Part shown: in pieces, positions 1 through 8,415 of the stretch | Layout: every line of letters starts with the position of its first letter | Numbering within the stretch: position 1 is the stretch's first letter | Assembly (NCBI GenBank): GCA_002483445.1 | Contig: DLHY01000106.1 | Span: 796-37,908, forward strand | Direction of reading: 5' to 3' | Source of the DNA: Blastocatellia bacterium UBA7656 | Lineage (GTDB): Bacteria; Acidobacteriota; Blastocatellia; UBA7656 | DNA length: 37,113 nt | Notes under the pieces: model-generated | Told to the model about the DNA's origin: nothing | Databases searched by the model: none | What the model saw: the letters and a program-made list of their open reading frames with translations, nothing else | Made by a program: the position numbers and the translations under genes

Positions 1-1254
1 GCTGCGCCCTGATGTGAAAAGCAGAAATGTCGGAGGGCTGACCGACGACTGCGTGACGTACAAAACCCGAACCGGATGGCGCGCCGTGGTCGTTGCGCGC
101 GGCTGTTCCAGATTCTTTTCAAAAAATCGATTCAGTTCCGCAGTCGCTATCCGTTTGTTGCGCTCCCCATAAGCCTGACGCGCAAGCTCTAAAATCTTCG
201 TCACCCTCTGCCCGGTCTTTGCCGAGATGAAAACCATCGGCGCGTAGTCGGCAAACTTCATCATCTCGCGCAGCCGCCGCTCGTACTGCTGAATGGTGTA
301 GGTGTCTTTTTCAACCGCGTCCCACTTGTTGACCGCTATGATCAGGCTCGCTCCGGCTTCATGCGCGTAGCCTGCGATGTTGGCATCGAGCGCGGTCGGC
401 CCTTCGATGGCATCGATTAAAATCACCGCCACGTCTGCGCGCTCAAGATGACGGCGAGCCATCATGACAGAAAGCTTTTCAGCCATCATTTCGGTTTTGC
501 CTTTGCGACGAATGCCCGCCGTGTCGATCAATCGAAATAATGCGCCACTGTATTCGATTTCAGTGTCTACGGCATCGCGCGTCGTGCCGGGCAGGGGAGA
601 GACTATGACGCGCTCTTCTCCGAGCAGGCGGTTGACGAGAGATGATTTCCCGACGTTGGGTCGGCCCACGATGCTGAGACTGATTTCTTTTCGCTCTTCG
701 CGGCGCGTTTCAGTCTGCGGAATTTTCTCAATGGCGGCGTCGAGCATTTCCGCGATGCCTTTGCCGTGTTCGGATGAAATGGGAAAGACTGCCTCCATCC
801 CCCATCGCTCGAATTCCATAGCATCGGCTTCAAGCTTCACGCTATCGACTTTGTTGGCCGCAACGAAGACTGTTTTGCGAGTTGAGCGCGCGAGCGCGGC
901 AAGTTCTTCATCGAGCGGAGTGATTCCTGCGCGCGCATCGACGACGAGGAGTATCAGCGAAGCTTCATCGAGAGCGGCTCGCGCCTGACGGAGTATGTTC
1001 GCGGGGATCAGGTCTTTTTCATTCGGTATGATCCCGCCCGTATCGACTAAGCGAAACTCGCGTCCGAGCCATTCGGCTACGCCGTAGATGCGGTCGCGGG
1101 TGATTCCCGGTTCATCGCCTGTGATAGATCGCCGCGAGCCGGTCAGTCTATTGAACAGAGTGGATTTGCCGACGTTCGGGCGTCCGATTATGACGACGGT
1201 CGGCAGCGCATCTCTCGTGTCCATGGTTTCGGTTGTGGGTTCTGCTTTGCTCAT
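1..1254 (-). CDS. der: Ribosome-assembly GTPase Der (EngA), 3' end outside window
   Basis: Der is an essential double-GTPase that binds the 50S subunit late in ribosome assembly. The reverse strand reads continuously for 418 codons from the ATG at 1254 to the window edge with no stop. The first G domain shows GRPNVGKS (residues 24-31), then DTGG and NKVD. The second shows GRPNVGKSS, DTAG and NKWD. The last visible residues (VLYVTQSS...PPTF) match the C-terminal KH-like domain, so only the final few tens of residues are missing. No clear Shine-Dalgarno precedes the ATG; a second in-frame ATG at codon 11 (MDTRD) is the alternative start. It lies 84 bp downstream of the GGDEF/EAL gene on the same strand, so the two may be co-transcribed. 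Both G domains look intact. Confidence 0.97.
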   Translation of the reverse strand, partial: MSKAEPTTETMDTRDALPTVVIIGRPNVGKSTLFNRLTGSRRSITGDEPGITRDRIYGVAEWLGREFRLVDTGGIIPNEKDLIPANILRQARAALDEASLILLVVDARAGITPLDEELAALARSTRKTVFVAANKVDSVKLEADAMEFERWGMEAVFPISSEHGKGIAEMLDAAIEKIPQTETRREERKEISLSIVGRPNVGKSSLVNRLLGEERVIVSPLPGTTRDAVDTEIEYSGALFRLIDTAGIRRKGKTEMMAEKLSVMMARRHLERADVAVILIDAIEGPTALDANIAGYAHEAGASLIIAVNKWDAVEKDTYTIQQYERRLREMMKFADYAPMVFISAKTGQRVTKILELARQAYGERNKRIATAELNRFFEKNLEQPRATTTARHPVRVLYVTQSSVSPPTFLLFTSGRS

Positions 1255-1338
1255 ACGGAACTTTTGACTTTAGCTTGCGGGCGGGAACTTTTACAAGCTG
1301 AGGCGAGCGGGTATTTATCGATGAAAAGGTGTTGCGCC

Positions 1339-3714
1339 TCACGCCGCGCCTATGCGGCGGCCTCTCTGGTTGGTTTCTTCTATCAATGCGCGCGCCGCTT
1401 CTGCGTCTATGGGTCGGGAGATGAGATAGCCCTGAACATATTCGCAATTGAGGCCCGACAGTTGAATCACCTGCTCGCCGGTTTCGACTCCCTCGGCTAC
1501 CACGTCCATGCCGAGGTTGCTGGCAAGCGAAACGATAGTGCGAATGATCTCGGCGTTTTTCGGCAAACTCATTCGCGTCACGAACGAGCGGTCTATCTTC
1601 AAAGTGTCGATGGGGAAGCGATGCAGGTAGCTTAGAGAAGAATACCCTGTGCCGAAATCATCGAGCGAAACTTTGATGCCGATCTCCTTGATCTGCTTGA
1701 GCGTCGTTGTGGCCACTTCGATGTTCTCGATGATGGCGCTTTCAGTGATTTCGATCTTGAGACTGCGGGCCTCGATGCCGGTCTCTTCGAGTATCTCGCT
1801 GATCCTGTCGATGAGGTCAGGCTGCGAGAACTGCTTGCCCGAAAGGTTGACGCTCATGTTGAGCGGCGGCTCGGAGGGGAAATCCTTCTGCCACTCGCGC
1901 AACTGCTGACAGGACTGGCGCAGCACCCACAGTCCTATGGGAATTATCAATCCGGTTTCTTCGGCCACCGGGATGAACTGGAGAGGAGGAATGGAACCTA
2001 TCTGCGGATGCTGCCAGCGAAGCAGCGCCTCGAAGCCCGCGATGCGCCAGTTTTCGACCGCGATGATCGGCTGATAGTGGATGCGAAATTCATTACGGGC
2101 CAGCGCGCGCCTTAGGTCATTCTCCAGTTGCAGCATCTCGACCGCTTCGATGTGCATACCGACATCGAACAATTCAAGCCCTGCCGATCCCTGCTCCTTT
2201 GCGCGATTGAGCGCGGTGTCAGCATTGCGCAGCAGGTCTTCGGGGCGGTCTTCGACCGAAAGATTTAGCGCGACTCCTATGCTTGCCGTAAGGAACAACT
2301 CCTGCCCGTTGATTTCGAAAGGCGCGGCAAGCTCCGATTGAATTTTTCCCGCAATGTGGGTGGCGTCGGCAATCTGCTTGAGGTTATCCAGTATCAGCGC
2401 AAACTCGTCGCTGCCCAGTCGGGCAGCCAGATCGCCCGGTCTCAGGGCGGATTCAAGACGGCGCGCCACTGCCGCCAGCAACAGGTCGCCGGTCTGATGG
2501 CCGAGGCTGTCGCTGATTACCTTGAATCGATCCAAATCGACGAGCAGCACCGCGAACAGATAATCCTCGCGATGTTTGCCGCGATCAATCAGCCGCCGGA
2601 GCTTGTGCATGAAGAGTCCGCGATTGGGCAGACCCGTCAAAATATCGTGGAAGGTGTTGTGCAGGAGTTGATTTTCGGCGTCTTTCTGGCGGTTGATGTC
2701 AGTGATGGCTCCTGCCATGCGGTATATATTGCCGTTCGAATCCCATACGGCAAGCCCGCGACTCATCACCCAGCGATAGGTTCCGTCCTTGTCGCGAAGG
2801 CGATGCTCGTTCTGGAACTGAGGCGTCAGCCCCAGAAGATGCGCGACTATCTCTGCGTGAAACTGCTCGAAGTCTTCCGGGTGAACTCGCGTGAACCATT
2901 CATCTACGTGCGGCCCGACTTCGTCTTCCTCATAGCCCAGCATCCCTTTCCATCGCGGGCAGAAATGAATTTCGTTTGTTTGAAGATTCCAGTCCCACAG
3001 TCCGTCATTGGCGCTGCGGGCGACGAGCGAATACCGCTCTTCGCTTGCGGCGAGGGATTCGAGCGCCTGCTCGCGCTCGGAGATTTGTTTTCGAATCTGA
3101 TTATAGCTGTTCAACAACTCGACGTTGCGTTGCTCTACGCGCTTGAGCATCTTGTTGCTCACGCGGAGCATTTCTTCTAGCCGGTGGCGATCCGAGAGTG
3201 TGCGTTCAAGTGTCGCGCTTTTGCGGCCCAGTTCCAGATGAGAGACAATGGCTGCGGCAATCGTGCGAAGAGCGCGCGCCTGCGAGTCCGTAACCTCCCG
3301 CGCGGAGCGATCCATAACCGAAATCGCGCCGATGGCATGTCCTTCGGATGTGATGACGGGAAAGCCGGCGTAAAAACGTATGCGAGGCTCTTCTCTGACA
3401 ACGGGATTGCGCGCGAACCTTTGATCAACAGAAGCATCGGTGACGACGAAGAGATCGGATTTGAGTATCGTCCGTGCGCAAAGTGAATCCTCGCGGTCAA
3501 TCTCTTCCAATTTTATGCCGAGCCTCGATTTGTGCATGGCGCGGTCAGAATCGACGAGCGTGAACAAGGCGAAGGGAGTCGAGCATACCTGCGCCGCCAG
3601 AGCCACGAGATCGTCAATCGCTTCTTCCGTCTCGCTCTCCATGAGTTGATACCGGCGCAGCGTTTCAAGCCTCGCCTTCTCATTGCTCGGAATAGGCACG
3701 CCCGTCATAAGCAT
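1339..3714 (-). CDS. Cyclic-di-GMP regulator with GAF-PAS-GGDEF-EAL domains
   Basis: A predicted cytoplasmic c-di-GMP signalling protein of 791 aa with no obvious membrane segment. A GAF domain spans about residues 15-165, a coiled linker 165-220, a PAS/PAC domain 222-345 (ending TDINRQKDAENQL), a GGDEF domain 350-515 and an EAL domain 525-785. The GGDEF signature is GSDEF (434-438), a variant with Ser at the second Gly. The EAL domain keeps EALLRW (562-567), NLSGKQF, EITESAI, DDFGTGYSS, KIDRSFV and AEGVET, which are the metal and substrate ligands of active phosphodiesterases. The likely activity is therefore c-di-GMP hydrolysis tuned by GAF/PAS, with a weak or regulatory GGDEF; this is inference. 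The start is the ATG at 3714; an ATG two codons later (3708) is equally possible, and neither has a strong RBS. Confidence 0.93.
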   Translation of the reverse strand: MLMTGVPIPSNEKARLETLRRYQLMESETEEAIDDLVALAAQVCSTPFALFTLVDSDRAMHKSRLGIKLEEIDREDSLCARTILKSDLFVVTDASVDQRFARNPVVREEPRIRFYAGFPVITSEGHAIGAISVMDRSAREVTDSQARALRTIAAAIVSHLELGRKSATLERTLSDRHRLEEMLRVSNKMLKRVEQRNVELLNSYNQIRKQISEREQALESLAASEERYSLVARSANDGLWDWNLQTNEIHFCPRWKGMLGYEEDEVGPHVDEWFTRVHPEDFEQFHAEIVAHLLGLTPQFQNEHRLRDKDGTYRWVMSRGLAVWDSNGNIYRMAGAITDINRQKDAENQLLHNTFHDILTGLPNRGLFMHKLRRLIDRGKHREDYLFAVLLVDLDRFKVISDSLGHQTGDLLLAAVARRLESALRPGDLAARLGSDEFALILDNLKQIADATHIAGKIQSELAAPFEINGQELFLTASIGVALNLSVEDRPEDLLRNADTALNRAKEQGSAGLELFDVGMHIEAVEMLQLENDLRRALARNEFRIHYQPIIAVENWRIAGFEALLRWQHPQIGSIPPLQFIPVAEETGLIIPIGLWVLRQSCQQLREWQKDFPSEPPLNMSVNLSGKQFSQPDLIDRISEILEETGIEARSLKIEITESAIIENIEVATTTLKQIKEIGIKVSLDDFGTGYSSLSYLHRFPIDTLKIDRSFVTRMSLPKNAEIIRTIVSLASNLGMDVVAEGVETGEQVIQLSGLNCEYVQGYLISRPIDAEAARALIEETNQRGRRIGAA

Positions 3715-3865
3715 TTTGTTTTTGGAAAGGAAAAGGATCGTCGCCTGATCTGGCCCACAGTCAGGGTTTCAGTTATCAACGGGAGGGCAGAATCAGGGCC
3801 AGTTTAGCATATTTTTGAATCGATGGAAGTGTTATTATGTATGCCGCTTTTCTGGCGGAGAGGTT

Positions 3866-4330
3866 ATGATCGAAGCTGTCAAATCCCTGCTGCCTCGGCG
3901 TCGCGCGGCGCATCTTGAGCTTGGCGAACGCGGCGAACAGGTTGCCCTGCGCTACCTGAAAGACTGTGAGGGCTATCGCGTAGTCGCCATGAATTTCCGC
4001 GTGTCGGTAGGCCGGGGACTGAACGGGCAAAAGGTAACAGCCGAGCTTGATATCATAGCCTACGATGGCGAGACTCTGGTTTTCATCGAAGTCAAAACGC
4101 GCACATCCCGCGATATGGTCGCGCCTGAAACGGCGGTCGATCTCAGAAAGAAACGCCAGATAGTGCGCGCCGCCCGACGCTATCGCCGGTTGATGAATGT
4201 CACAAGCGAGCCTTATCGCTACGACGTGGTGACAGTCGTGCCTGAATCGGCGGGTTATCGGGTGGAACTGCTGCGCGGCTACTTCGATGATCGAGTGTTT
4301 CAGCGCAGTCGATATTTTCGCTATGAGTGA
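3866..4330 (+). CDS. yraN: YraN/UPF0102 family endonuclease-like protein
   Basis: A 154-aa protein of the YraN (UPF0102) family, whose fold is that of PD-(D/E)XK nucleases; its cellular role is unsettled. It shows the family blocks in order: GERGEQVALRYL near the N terminus, NFRVS, then ELDIIAYDGETLVFIEVKTR, which carries the D...E-x-K catalytic-type residues. The chosen ATG at 3866 has a GGAGAGG Shine-Dalgarno 3 to 9 bases upstream; a longer frame starting at 3815 lacks one and would add 17 residues not typical of the family. The N-terminal leader (MIEAVKSLLPRRRAAH) is basic. The gene is divergent from the GGDEF/EAL gene across about 150 bp and stands 125 bp ahead of the VWFA gene. Confidence 0.93.
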   Translation: MIEAVKSLLPRRRAAHLELGERGEQVALRYLKDCEGYRVVAMNFRVSVGRGLNGQKVTAELDIIAYDGETLVFIEVKTRTSRDMVAPETAVDLRKKRQIVRAARRYRRLMNVTSEPYRYDVVTVVPESAGYRVELLRGYFDDRVFQRSRYFRYE

Positions 4331-4361
4331 TCAGGGACGGCAGCCGATCACGCAATACGTT

Positions 4362-4390
4362 TTACCGATTACGTTCGGGTTTGTTAGACT
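4362..4390 (+). promoter_or_regulatory. Candidate sigma70-type promoter for the VWFA gene
   Basis: TTACCG (4362-4367) and TAGACT (4385-4390) are separated by 17 bp; each matches the consensus at 4 of 6 positions. Transcription would start near 4397, giving a leader of about 60 nt to the ATG at 4456. The spacing is ideal but the hexamers are only moderate. Confidence 0.45.
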
Positions 4391-4455
4391 TTCAACGTGG
4401 GTTGTTGAGACGTTCCAGCCCGGTCTCAGCAGAAAGCGCCAGCCGTGGAGGATTT

Positions 4456-5700
4456 ATGAATCATCTAGCTTTACTGCGAACCGCAGCCGTCATCGCTTTG
4501 GTTGCAGCTTTTCTGATCGCATCACTTGCGCCCAAAGCGACGGTCGCGGCGCAAAGCGGCCGCCAGCCGCCCAAGAAAAAAGTCGAAAAGAAAACCGAAG
4601 AAGAAAAATCCAAAGACGAAAAGAATAAAGACGAAAAAAACAAACAGCCGACCAGACCTGAAGATCAGGAACCTGCCCCTCCCGTGCCTAGAAATCTCAA
4701 GGACGAGCAGGCCATCAAACTGTCGACTCAGGTGGTCAATGTCGATGTCACTGTGATCGATAAAAAGAGCGGTCGGATATATCCCAGCCTCGCGCAGAAG
4801 AACTTTACAGTTTATGAAGACGGCGTGAAGCAGGAGATAACCAACTTCCGCTCAGGCGAAGGCCCGATGACGGCTGTACTGCTGCTCGACAATAGTTACA
4901 GCAACAACTACATCCGGGGAAGCTATTACGATCCGACATTCGCGCAGGAAATATTTCAGTCGGCGGCGATCTTCGCCCAGCGATTCGTCAAAAAGGACGA
5001 CAACATCGCGGTCGTCACCTTCAGCCTCAAGCCGAAAGTGATTCAGGATTTCACCAATGATAGCCAGCGGCTCTACAGCGCGATACTTGCGGCCTATCGC
5101 GACACGCTCAACTTCAGCGAGTCGAATGTTTATGACGCGCTGGCCTTCACTCTGCTCGGCGGCAAGGCCATACAGCTTTTCGACGAAGGATCGGGCGAAA
5201 ACGAATACAACGGACTCGACGAGGTCGAAGGCCACACGGCGGTCATCCTCATCACGCGCGGCATAGATACTTTCAGCAAGCTCACTTTCGATAGAGCGTT
5301 GAAAATAGCTTCGGGCGCGGGTGTGCCGATCTTCCCAGTCAGTGTCGGCAACCTTTACTTCAAAAAATACGAGCATCGCCTTCCGGCTGAGCTAAGGTCG
5401 ACTATTTACATGGCCCAGGTTCAACTCAAGGCTTTCGCCGAGCGCACAGGCGGATCGTATTTCGAGATGACCTTCGAAGGGCAGATACCTGCCATCATGC
5501 AAAGCATCGAATCTATCTTGCGCACTCAGTACAGCCTCGGCTACGAGCCTACCAACACGCGGCGCGAAGGCAAGGAGCGAAAGATCGTCGTCGAAGTGGA
5601 TATCAACGGCGACGGCCAGCCTGACAACAAGCTGCTTGATCTTCGTCACCGCCAGCGATACAGCGAGCCGAATGACAAACCTGACCCTAAGAAGAAGTGA
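4456..5700 (+). CDS. VWFA-related acidobacterial domain protein, secreted
   Basis: A 414-aa exported protein with a von Willebrand factor A domain of the type first defined in Acidobacteria (TIGR03436). The ATG at 4456 follows a GGAGG Shine-Dalgarno and starts a signal peptide (residues about 1-31, cleavage near VAA). A very Lys/Glu-rich low-complexity linker (about 38-65) and a Pro-rich stretch follow. A beta-rich segment (VVNVDVTVIDKKSG...FTVYEDG) comes before the VWA fold. The MIDAS start is complete: LLLDNSYSN fits D-x-S-x-S, so metal-dependent ligand binding is plausible. The C-terminal part (YSLGYEPTN...) matches the family end. The function of these proteins is unknown. The reading frame is open upstream to 4327, but the RBS and signal peptide favour this start. 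Confidence 0.92.
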   Translation: MNHLALLRTAAVIALVAAFLIASLAPKATVAAQSGRQPPKKKVEKKTEEEKSKDEKNKDEKNKQPTRPEDQEPAPPVPRNLKDEQAIKLSTQVVNVDVTVIDKKSGRIYPSLAQKNFTVYEDGVKQEITNFRSGEGPMTAVLLLDNSYSNNYIRGSYYDPTFAQEIFQSAAIFAQRFVKKDDNIAVVTFSLKPKVIQDFTNDSQRLYSAILAAYRDTLNFSESNVYDALAFTLLGGKAIQLFDEGSGENEYNGLDEVEGHTAVILITRGIDTFSKLTFDRALKIASGAGVPIFPVSVGNLYFKKYEHRLPAELRSTIYMAQVQLKAFAERTGGSYFEMTFEGQIPAIMQSIESILRTQYSLGYEPTNTRREGKERKIVVEVDINGDGQPDNKLLDLRHRQRYSEPNDKPDPKKK

Positions 5701-5706
5701 TGGAAT

Positions 5707-5801
5707 GTCAGTTGTCAGTTGTCAGTTGTTCGAATGCTGGGGCATGAATGGGACTTCAGTGATTGATACAACGGACGACGGACAACGGACAACTGACAAT
5801 T
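5707..5801. repeat. Inverted arms of heptamer tandem repeats (GTCAGTT type)
   Basis: Three exact tandem GTCAGTT units (5707-5727) are followed about 45 bp later by complementary units ACGGACA, ACGGACA, ACTGACA (about 5771-5798). The arms can form an imperfect hairpin. It lies between the VWFA stop and the SprT-like start and may act as a terminator or as a mobile repeat. It is one of several such structures in this window. Confidence 0.75.
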
Positions 5802-5805
5802 GCAA

Positions 5806-6564
5806 ATGACTGAAGACAACTCGCCACGACATTCCGTCGACGCAAATCTTGAAGTGATATTCGATGAGGCTCTGCGGGAGAGTGTCAAAAAAGAGCCGAG
5901 GCCGCAGATTTCCGCCAGCTTTTATCCTTACGCCGGACTGTCATCCACGATTCGCCTCAGAGATGGCCGCATTTATGCGAGGGTTTCAGACCTGTTGCGT
6001 CCGTCGCCGCGCGAGGTTCTCCTCTCGCTTGCCCGCATACTGATTGCGAAACTCTATCGCCTCAAAGCGCCAAAGGAAACCGAGCGCATTTATAGCGAGT
6101 ACGCTTCAAGACCCGAAGTTATAGAAGCCTCAGACGCGACCCGCCGCCGTCGCGGATACAAGATAACTTCTCCTCCGCGCGGGCAGGCTTATGATCTGGA
6201 TAAAGTTTTCGATCATTTGAATGCGCGGTATTTCGACGGGCGACTTCAAAAGCCTGTGCTTTCGTGGAGCCAGCGCCCGACGCGCCGCGTCTTCGGCCAT
6301 CACGACGGCGTTCACGAAGCTATAGTCATAAGCCGCACGCTCGACACCTACAGCATTCCGCGCTTCGTGCTTGAATTCGTCCTCTATCACGAGATGCTGC
6401 ACATCAAGCATCCGCCCCGCAGATCGGGCAGCCGCTCGATCTATCACAGCGACGAGTTTCAGGCCGATGAGAGACGATTTGAAAAGTTTCGCGAAGCAAC
6501 CGACTGGCTTGAGCAGATTGCCGCGCCCTCTCGCAGAAAAAAGCGGCAACGCCGGAAAAGATGA
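5806..6564 (+). CDS. SprT-like zinc metallopeptidase domain protein
   Basis: A 252-aa soluble protein whose C-terminal half (about residues 125-235) matches SprT/YgjP-type metallopeptidase folds. It has VFDHLNARYFDGRL, then LSWSQRP, VISRTLD, and the zinc site LYHEMLHIKH (HExxH with Met and Leu as the variable residues). A downstream His/Asp (YHSDEF) is suited as a further ligand. The N-terminal 120 residues include a segment (RVSDLLRPSPREVLLSLARILIAKLY) typical of bacterial SprT-like proteins. The tail is strongly basic (SRRKKRQRRKR), suggesting nucleic acid binding; substrate unknown. The ATG at 5806 is used; a TTG two codons upstream is less likely, and the repeat just upstream leaves no visible RBS. 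Confidence 0.85.
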   Translation: MTEDNSPRHSVDANLEVIFDEALRESVKKEPRPQISASFYPYAGLSSTIRLRDGRIYARVSDLLRPSPREVLLSLARILIAKLYRLKAPKETERIYSEYASRPEVIEASDATRRRRGYKITSPPRGQAYDLDKVFDHLNARYFDGRLQKPVLSWSQRPTRRVFGHHDGVHEAIVISRTLDTYSIPRFVLEFVLYHEMLHIKHPPRRSGSRSIYHSDEFQADERRFEKFREATDWLEQIAAPSRRKKRQRRKR

Positions 6565-6716
6565 TCTCATCTGACCTGGAACAAATTCGCCGGTCGTTCG
6601 TTAGAACCGAGTGAGCGAATGATTCTGAGGAAGGTTTAAGAGATCAGGATGTGCAAACTGATTTTTCTACCCGAATCAGACCTGAGCTTCAGATAGAATA
6701 ATCCTTCTCCAGGGGA

Positions 6717-6742
6717 CAAGGGGCGCTACCGAGCGCCCCTTG
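6717..6742 (+). terminator. Strong hairpin with T-rich 3' flank
   Basis: A perfect 11-bp stem (6717-6727 with 6732-6742, core AGGGGCGCT) with a 4-base loop is followed on the plus strand by TTATTTTCTT. It would terminate plus-strand transcription coming from the SprT-like gene. It also sits only 13 bp beyond the stop of the minus-strand gene at 6756, where it has no T tract in that direction and could serve as a 3'-end stabiliser. Confidence 0.7.
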
Positions 6743-6755
6743 TTATTTTCTTCGT

Positions 6756-8075
6756 TCAGCGACGGATTTTGAAATTGCTGTCGCTGTCGTCGTGCGCGGC
6801 CTGCCCCGAAGAGTCGCGCGCAACGACTCTTATGCGCGCCTTGCCGGACGTGTCCGCAATCCATACGAAGCGGCGAACATCGCCCGCGATCCCTGATGCG
6901 AGCGCGCGCTCAAAGGTCTTGCCTTTATCGGTCGAAAGTAAAACGTCCTGCGAAGCGACGCCGCCATCATCCATAGCCGTCCATTCGATTGTTATCGCAT
7001 CGCCCACGCGATAACGCTCTCCTCCGTTTGGAGTCGCGACCGTGACAGCGGGCGGATCAGAGTCGCCTCCCGCGTCTTCGAGGAACCACTCTGCCGCCGT
7101 CGAATCGGTCTTGAAGAATGAGAGGAGCATATCAGCGACTTTGTTTCTTGCGCCATTGGGCGCAGGGTGCGTGCCGTCGTCTACGAAGTCCGAGCAGCGA
7201 TAAACGAGGCCGTCTGATCGCGGCGTCATTCCATCGGCCCACAGATATGGCCCCCACGCTATCCACGGCGCGCGCACCTCGCCGCGCGAGGGATCGAAAT
7301 TGAGACTGGTCGAGCCATTGATCTGATCTTCGATGAGCCACTTCACGGCAAAGCCTGATTCATAAGCGTAAGGTTCGGGATTGAGCGTAGTCGATGCGTA
7401 ACCTCCATAAGTGCGGCTCGAATAGTAAGCGAGTTTGATGTTGGGAAAGCGCGTTTTGAGTATCTGAGCGATGAGCCTAAGCTCGCCTTCGAGCTTGTTT
7501 GCGTGTGCGGGGAAGCCTTCGGTCGGGCGCGCGTTGGCTTCCTTGACCCAGGCAATCTGCACCTGCGCGGGCGTGACTGCGGATTGAGCCAGTCGCGAGT
7601 CGACCGTGAGCCAGAACTGCTGGCCCTTTGAAGAATTGAGATTCGAAATATCAGCGGCAGTCATCCCGCCCTGTGCGCCATCGACTAGCATAAGCTTCGA
7701 GTTTTTATCCCCGTCCGAATCGGCCAGAGGTTTGAATGTGGAAAACTCCTGAGTCGTATTCGACATGCCTATCGATAACAAAACGATTCGACCGCTGGCG
7801 TCCGCCTGACCGGTTGCGTTAAGCGGGCGAATGGAGCGCGCGATTTCAAGCCCCGCGTTTTCGTGATCAGCGGGCCTAAGGTTGCTGCCGTCGGGATAGA
7901 GACCGCCCTGATAGCCTTTGTATAGGGCTGTGCCGAGGTCAGTGAGCGGGACGAGGCCCACTGACGTTTTCGAGCAGTCGGAAGCCGCTGCGCGCCATAC
8001 AGAGAGCAACACCAGAAGCGCGGTTATGGCCGCTGCCATCATCATCCATCTTGTGGCCGTCAGTATTTCTTTCAT
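6756..8075 (-). CDS. Secreted SGNH-hydrolase-like protein with C-terminal Ig-like domain
   Basis: A 439-aa exported protein. The ATG at 8075 is preceded by GGGAG and opens a signal peptide (hydrophobic core near residues 10-28, cleavage about RAAAS). The body resembles SGNH/GDSL-type hydrolases: a strand ending in a small-residue turn with Ser (VLLSIGMSN), a second block (VDGAQGGMTA), and a C-terminal DDGTHPAPNG block that fits the Asp-x-x-His dyad followed by Gly. The last roughly 95 residues (from VTVATPNGGERY) look like a beta-sandwich domain with a WTA...GG...STDKGKTF pattern, common on exported proteins. The substrate cannot be named. An upstream in-frame ATG at 8105 would put ten extra residues before the signal peptide and falls inside a repeat, so it was not used. 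Confidence 0.72.
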   Translation of the reverse strand: MKEILTATRWMMMAAAITALLVLLSVWRAAASDCSKTSVGLVPLTDLGTALYKGYQGGLYPDGSNLRPADHENAGLEIARSIRPLNATGQADASGRIVLLSIGMSNTTQEFSTFKPLADSDGDKNSKLMLVDGAQGGMTAADISNLNSSKGQQFWLTVDSRLAQSAVTPAQVQIAWVKEANARPTEGFPAHANKLEGELRLIAQILKTRFPNIKLAYYSSRTYGGYASTTLNPEPYAYESGFAVKWLIEDQINGSTSLNFDPSRGEVRAPWIAWGPYLWADGMTPRSDGLVYRCSDFVDDGTHPAPNGARNKVADMLLSFFKTDSTAAEWFLEDAGGDSDPPAVTVATPNGGERYRVGDAITIEWTAMDDGGVASQDVLLSTDKGKTFERALASGIAGDVRRFVWIADTSGKARIRVVARDSSGQAAHDDSDSNFKIRR

Positions 8076-8096
8076 TGTTTTCTCCCTTCGGAAATA

Positions 8097-8170
8097 GTGG
8101 CGCAAGCTGTTAGCTTGCGTAGCTCCAAATCTCGTCCTTTCAAAGAGCGCAATCTGTCAGATTGCGCCAC
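8097..8170. repeat. REPIN-like pair of inverted hairpins
   Basis: Two 25-bp palindromic units, 8097-8121 and 8146-8170, face each other as inverted copies (19 of 25 positions agree). Each forms its own hairpin: CGCAAGCT/AGCTTGCG in the first, GCGCAATCT/AGATTGCGC in the second. Stem differences between the copies are compensated within each hairpin. The pair lies in the leader of the SGNH-like gene, 21 bp upstream of its ATG. It looks like a REP doublet or small palindromic mobile repeat. Confidence 0.75.
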
Positions 8171-8358
8171 AGGACTCCTCTTCTTTAGTTGAGCGTTCAA
8201 CCGGGCAGTTGAGACCTGTAGCTGAATTTTTTTACAGGCGTGCTGTGTGAGGTTTCATATCCGGGAGAGCCACGCACTGAAGGCTCGGCTGAGAATTGCT
8301 GTCACGTGTTAGACGACGGAGTGAGGGAGAAAGTCGAAAAAGTATTTCTATAAAAATG

Positions 8359-8390
8359 CAAAGAGCCTCAAGACTTCGTGAGGCTCTTTG
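8359..8390 (-). terminator. Rho-independent terminator of the TPR gene
   Basis: A perfect 12-bp stem (CAAAGAGCCTCA, 8359-8370, with 8379-8390) has an 8-base loop. In the minus direction it is followed by CATTTTTATAG. It begins 25 bp beyond the stop codon of the 8416-9702 gene, as expected for its terminator. Confidence 0.85.
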
Positions 8391-8415
8391 TTCGGGTTCA
8401 GTTTTGCCTTTCTCT

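Larger units (their letters stand above)
8076..8415. other. 340-bp intergenic region
   Basis: The region between the start of the SGNH-like gene and the stop of the TPR gene contains the palindromic repeat pair (8097-8170) and the terminator of the TPR gene (8359-8390). I see no convincing gene in between. A weak CCTGTA/TACAGG stem with a T-rich loop near 8214-8238 is the only other structure noticed. Confidence 0.6.

Noticed and set aside
2338..3180. 280-codon open frame on the plus strand
   Set aside because: Antisense to the PAS/GGDEF region of the c-di-GMP regulator.
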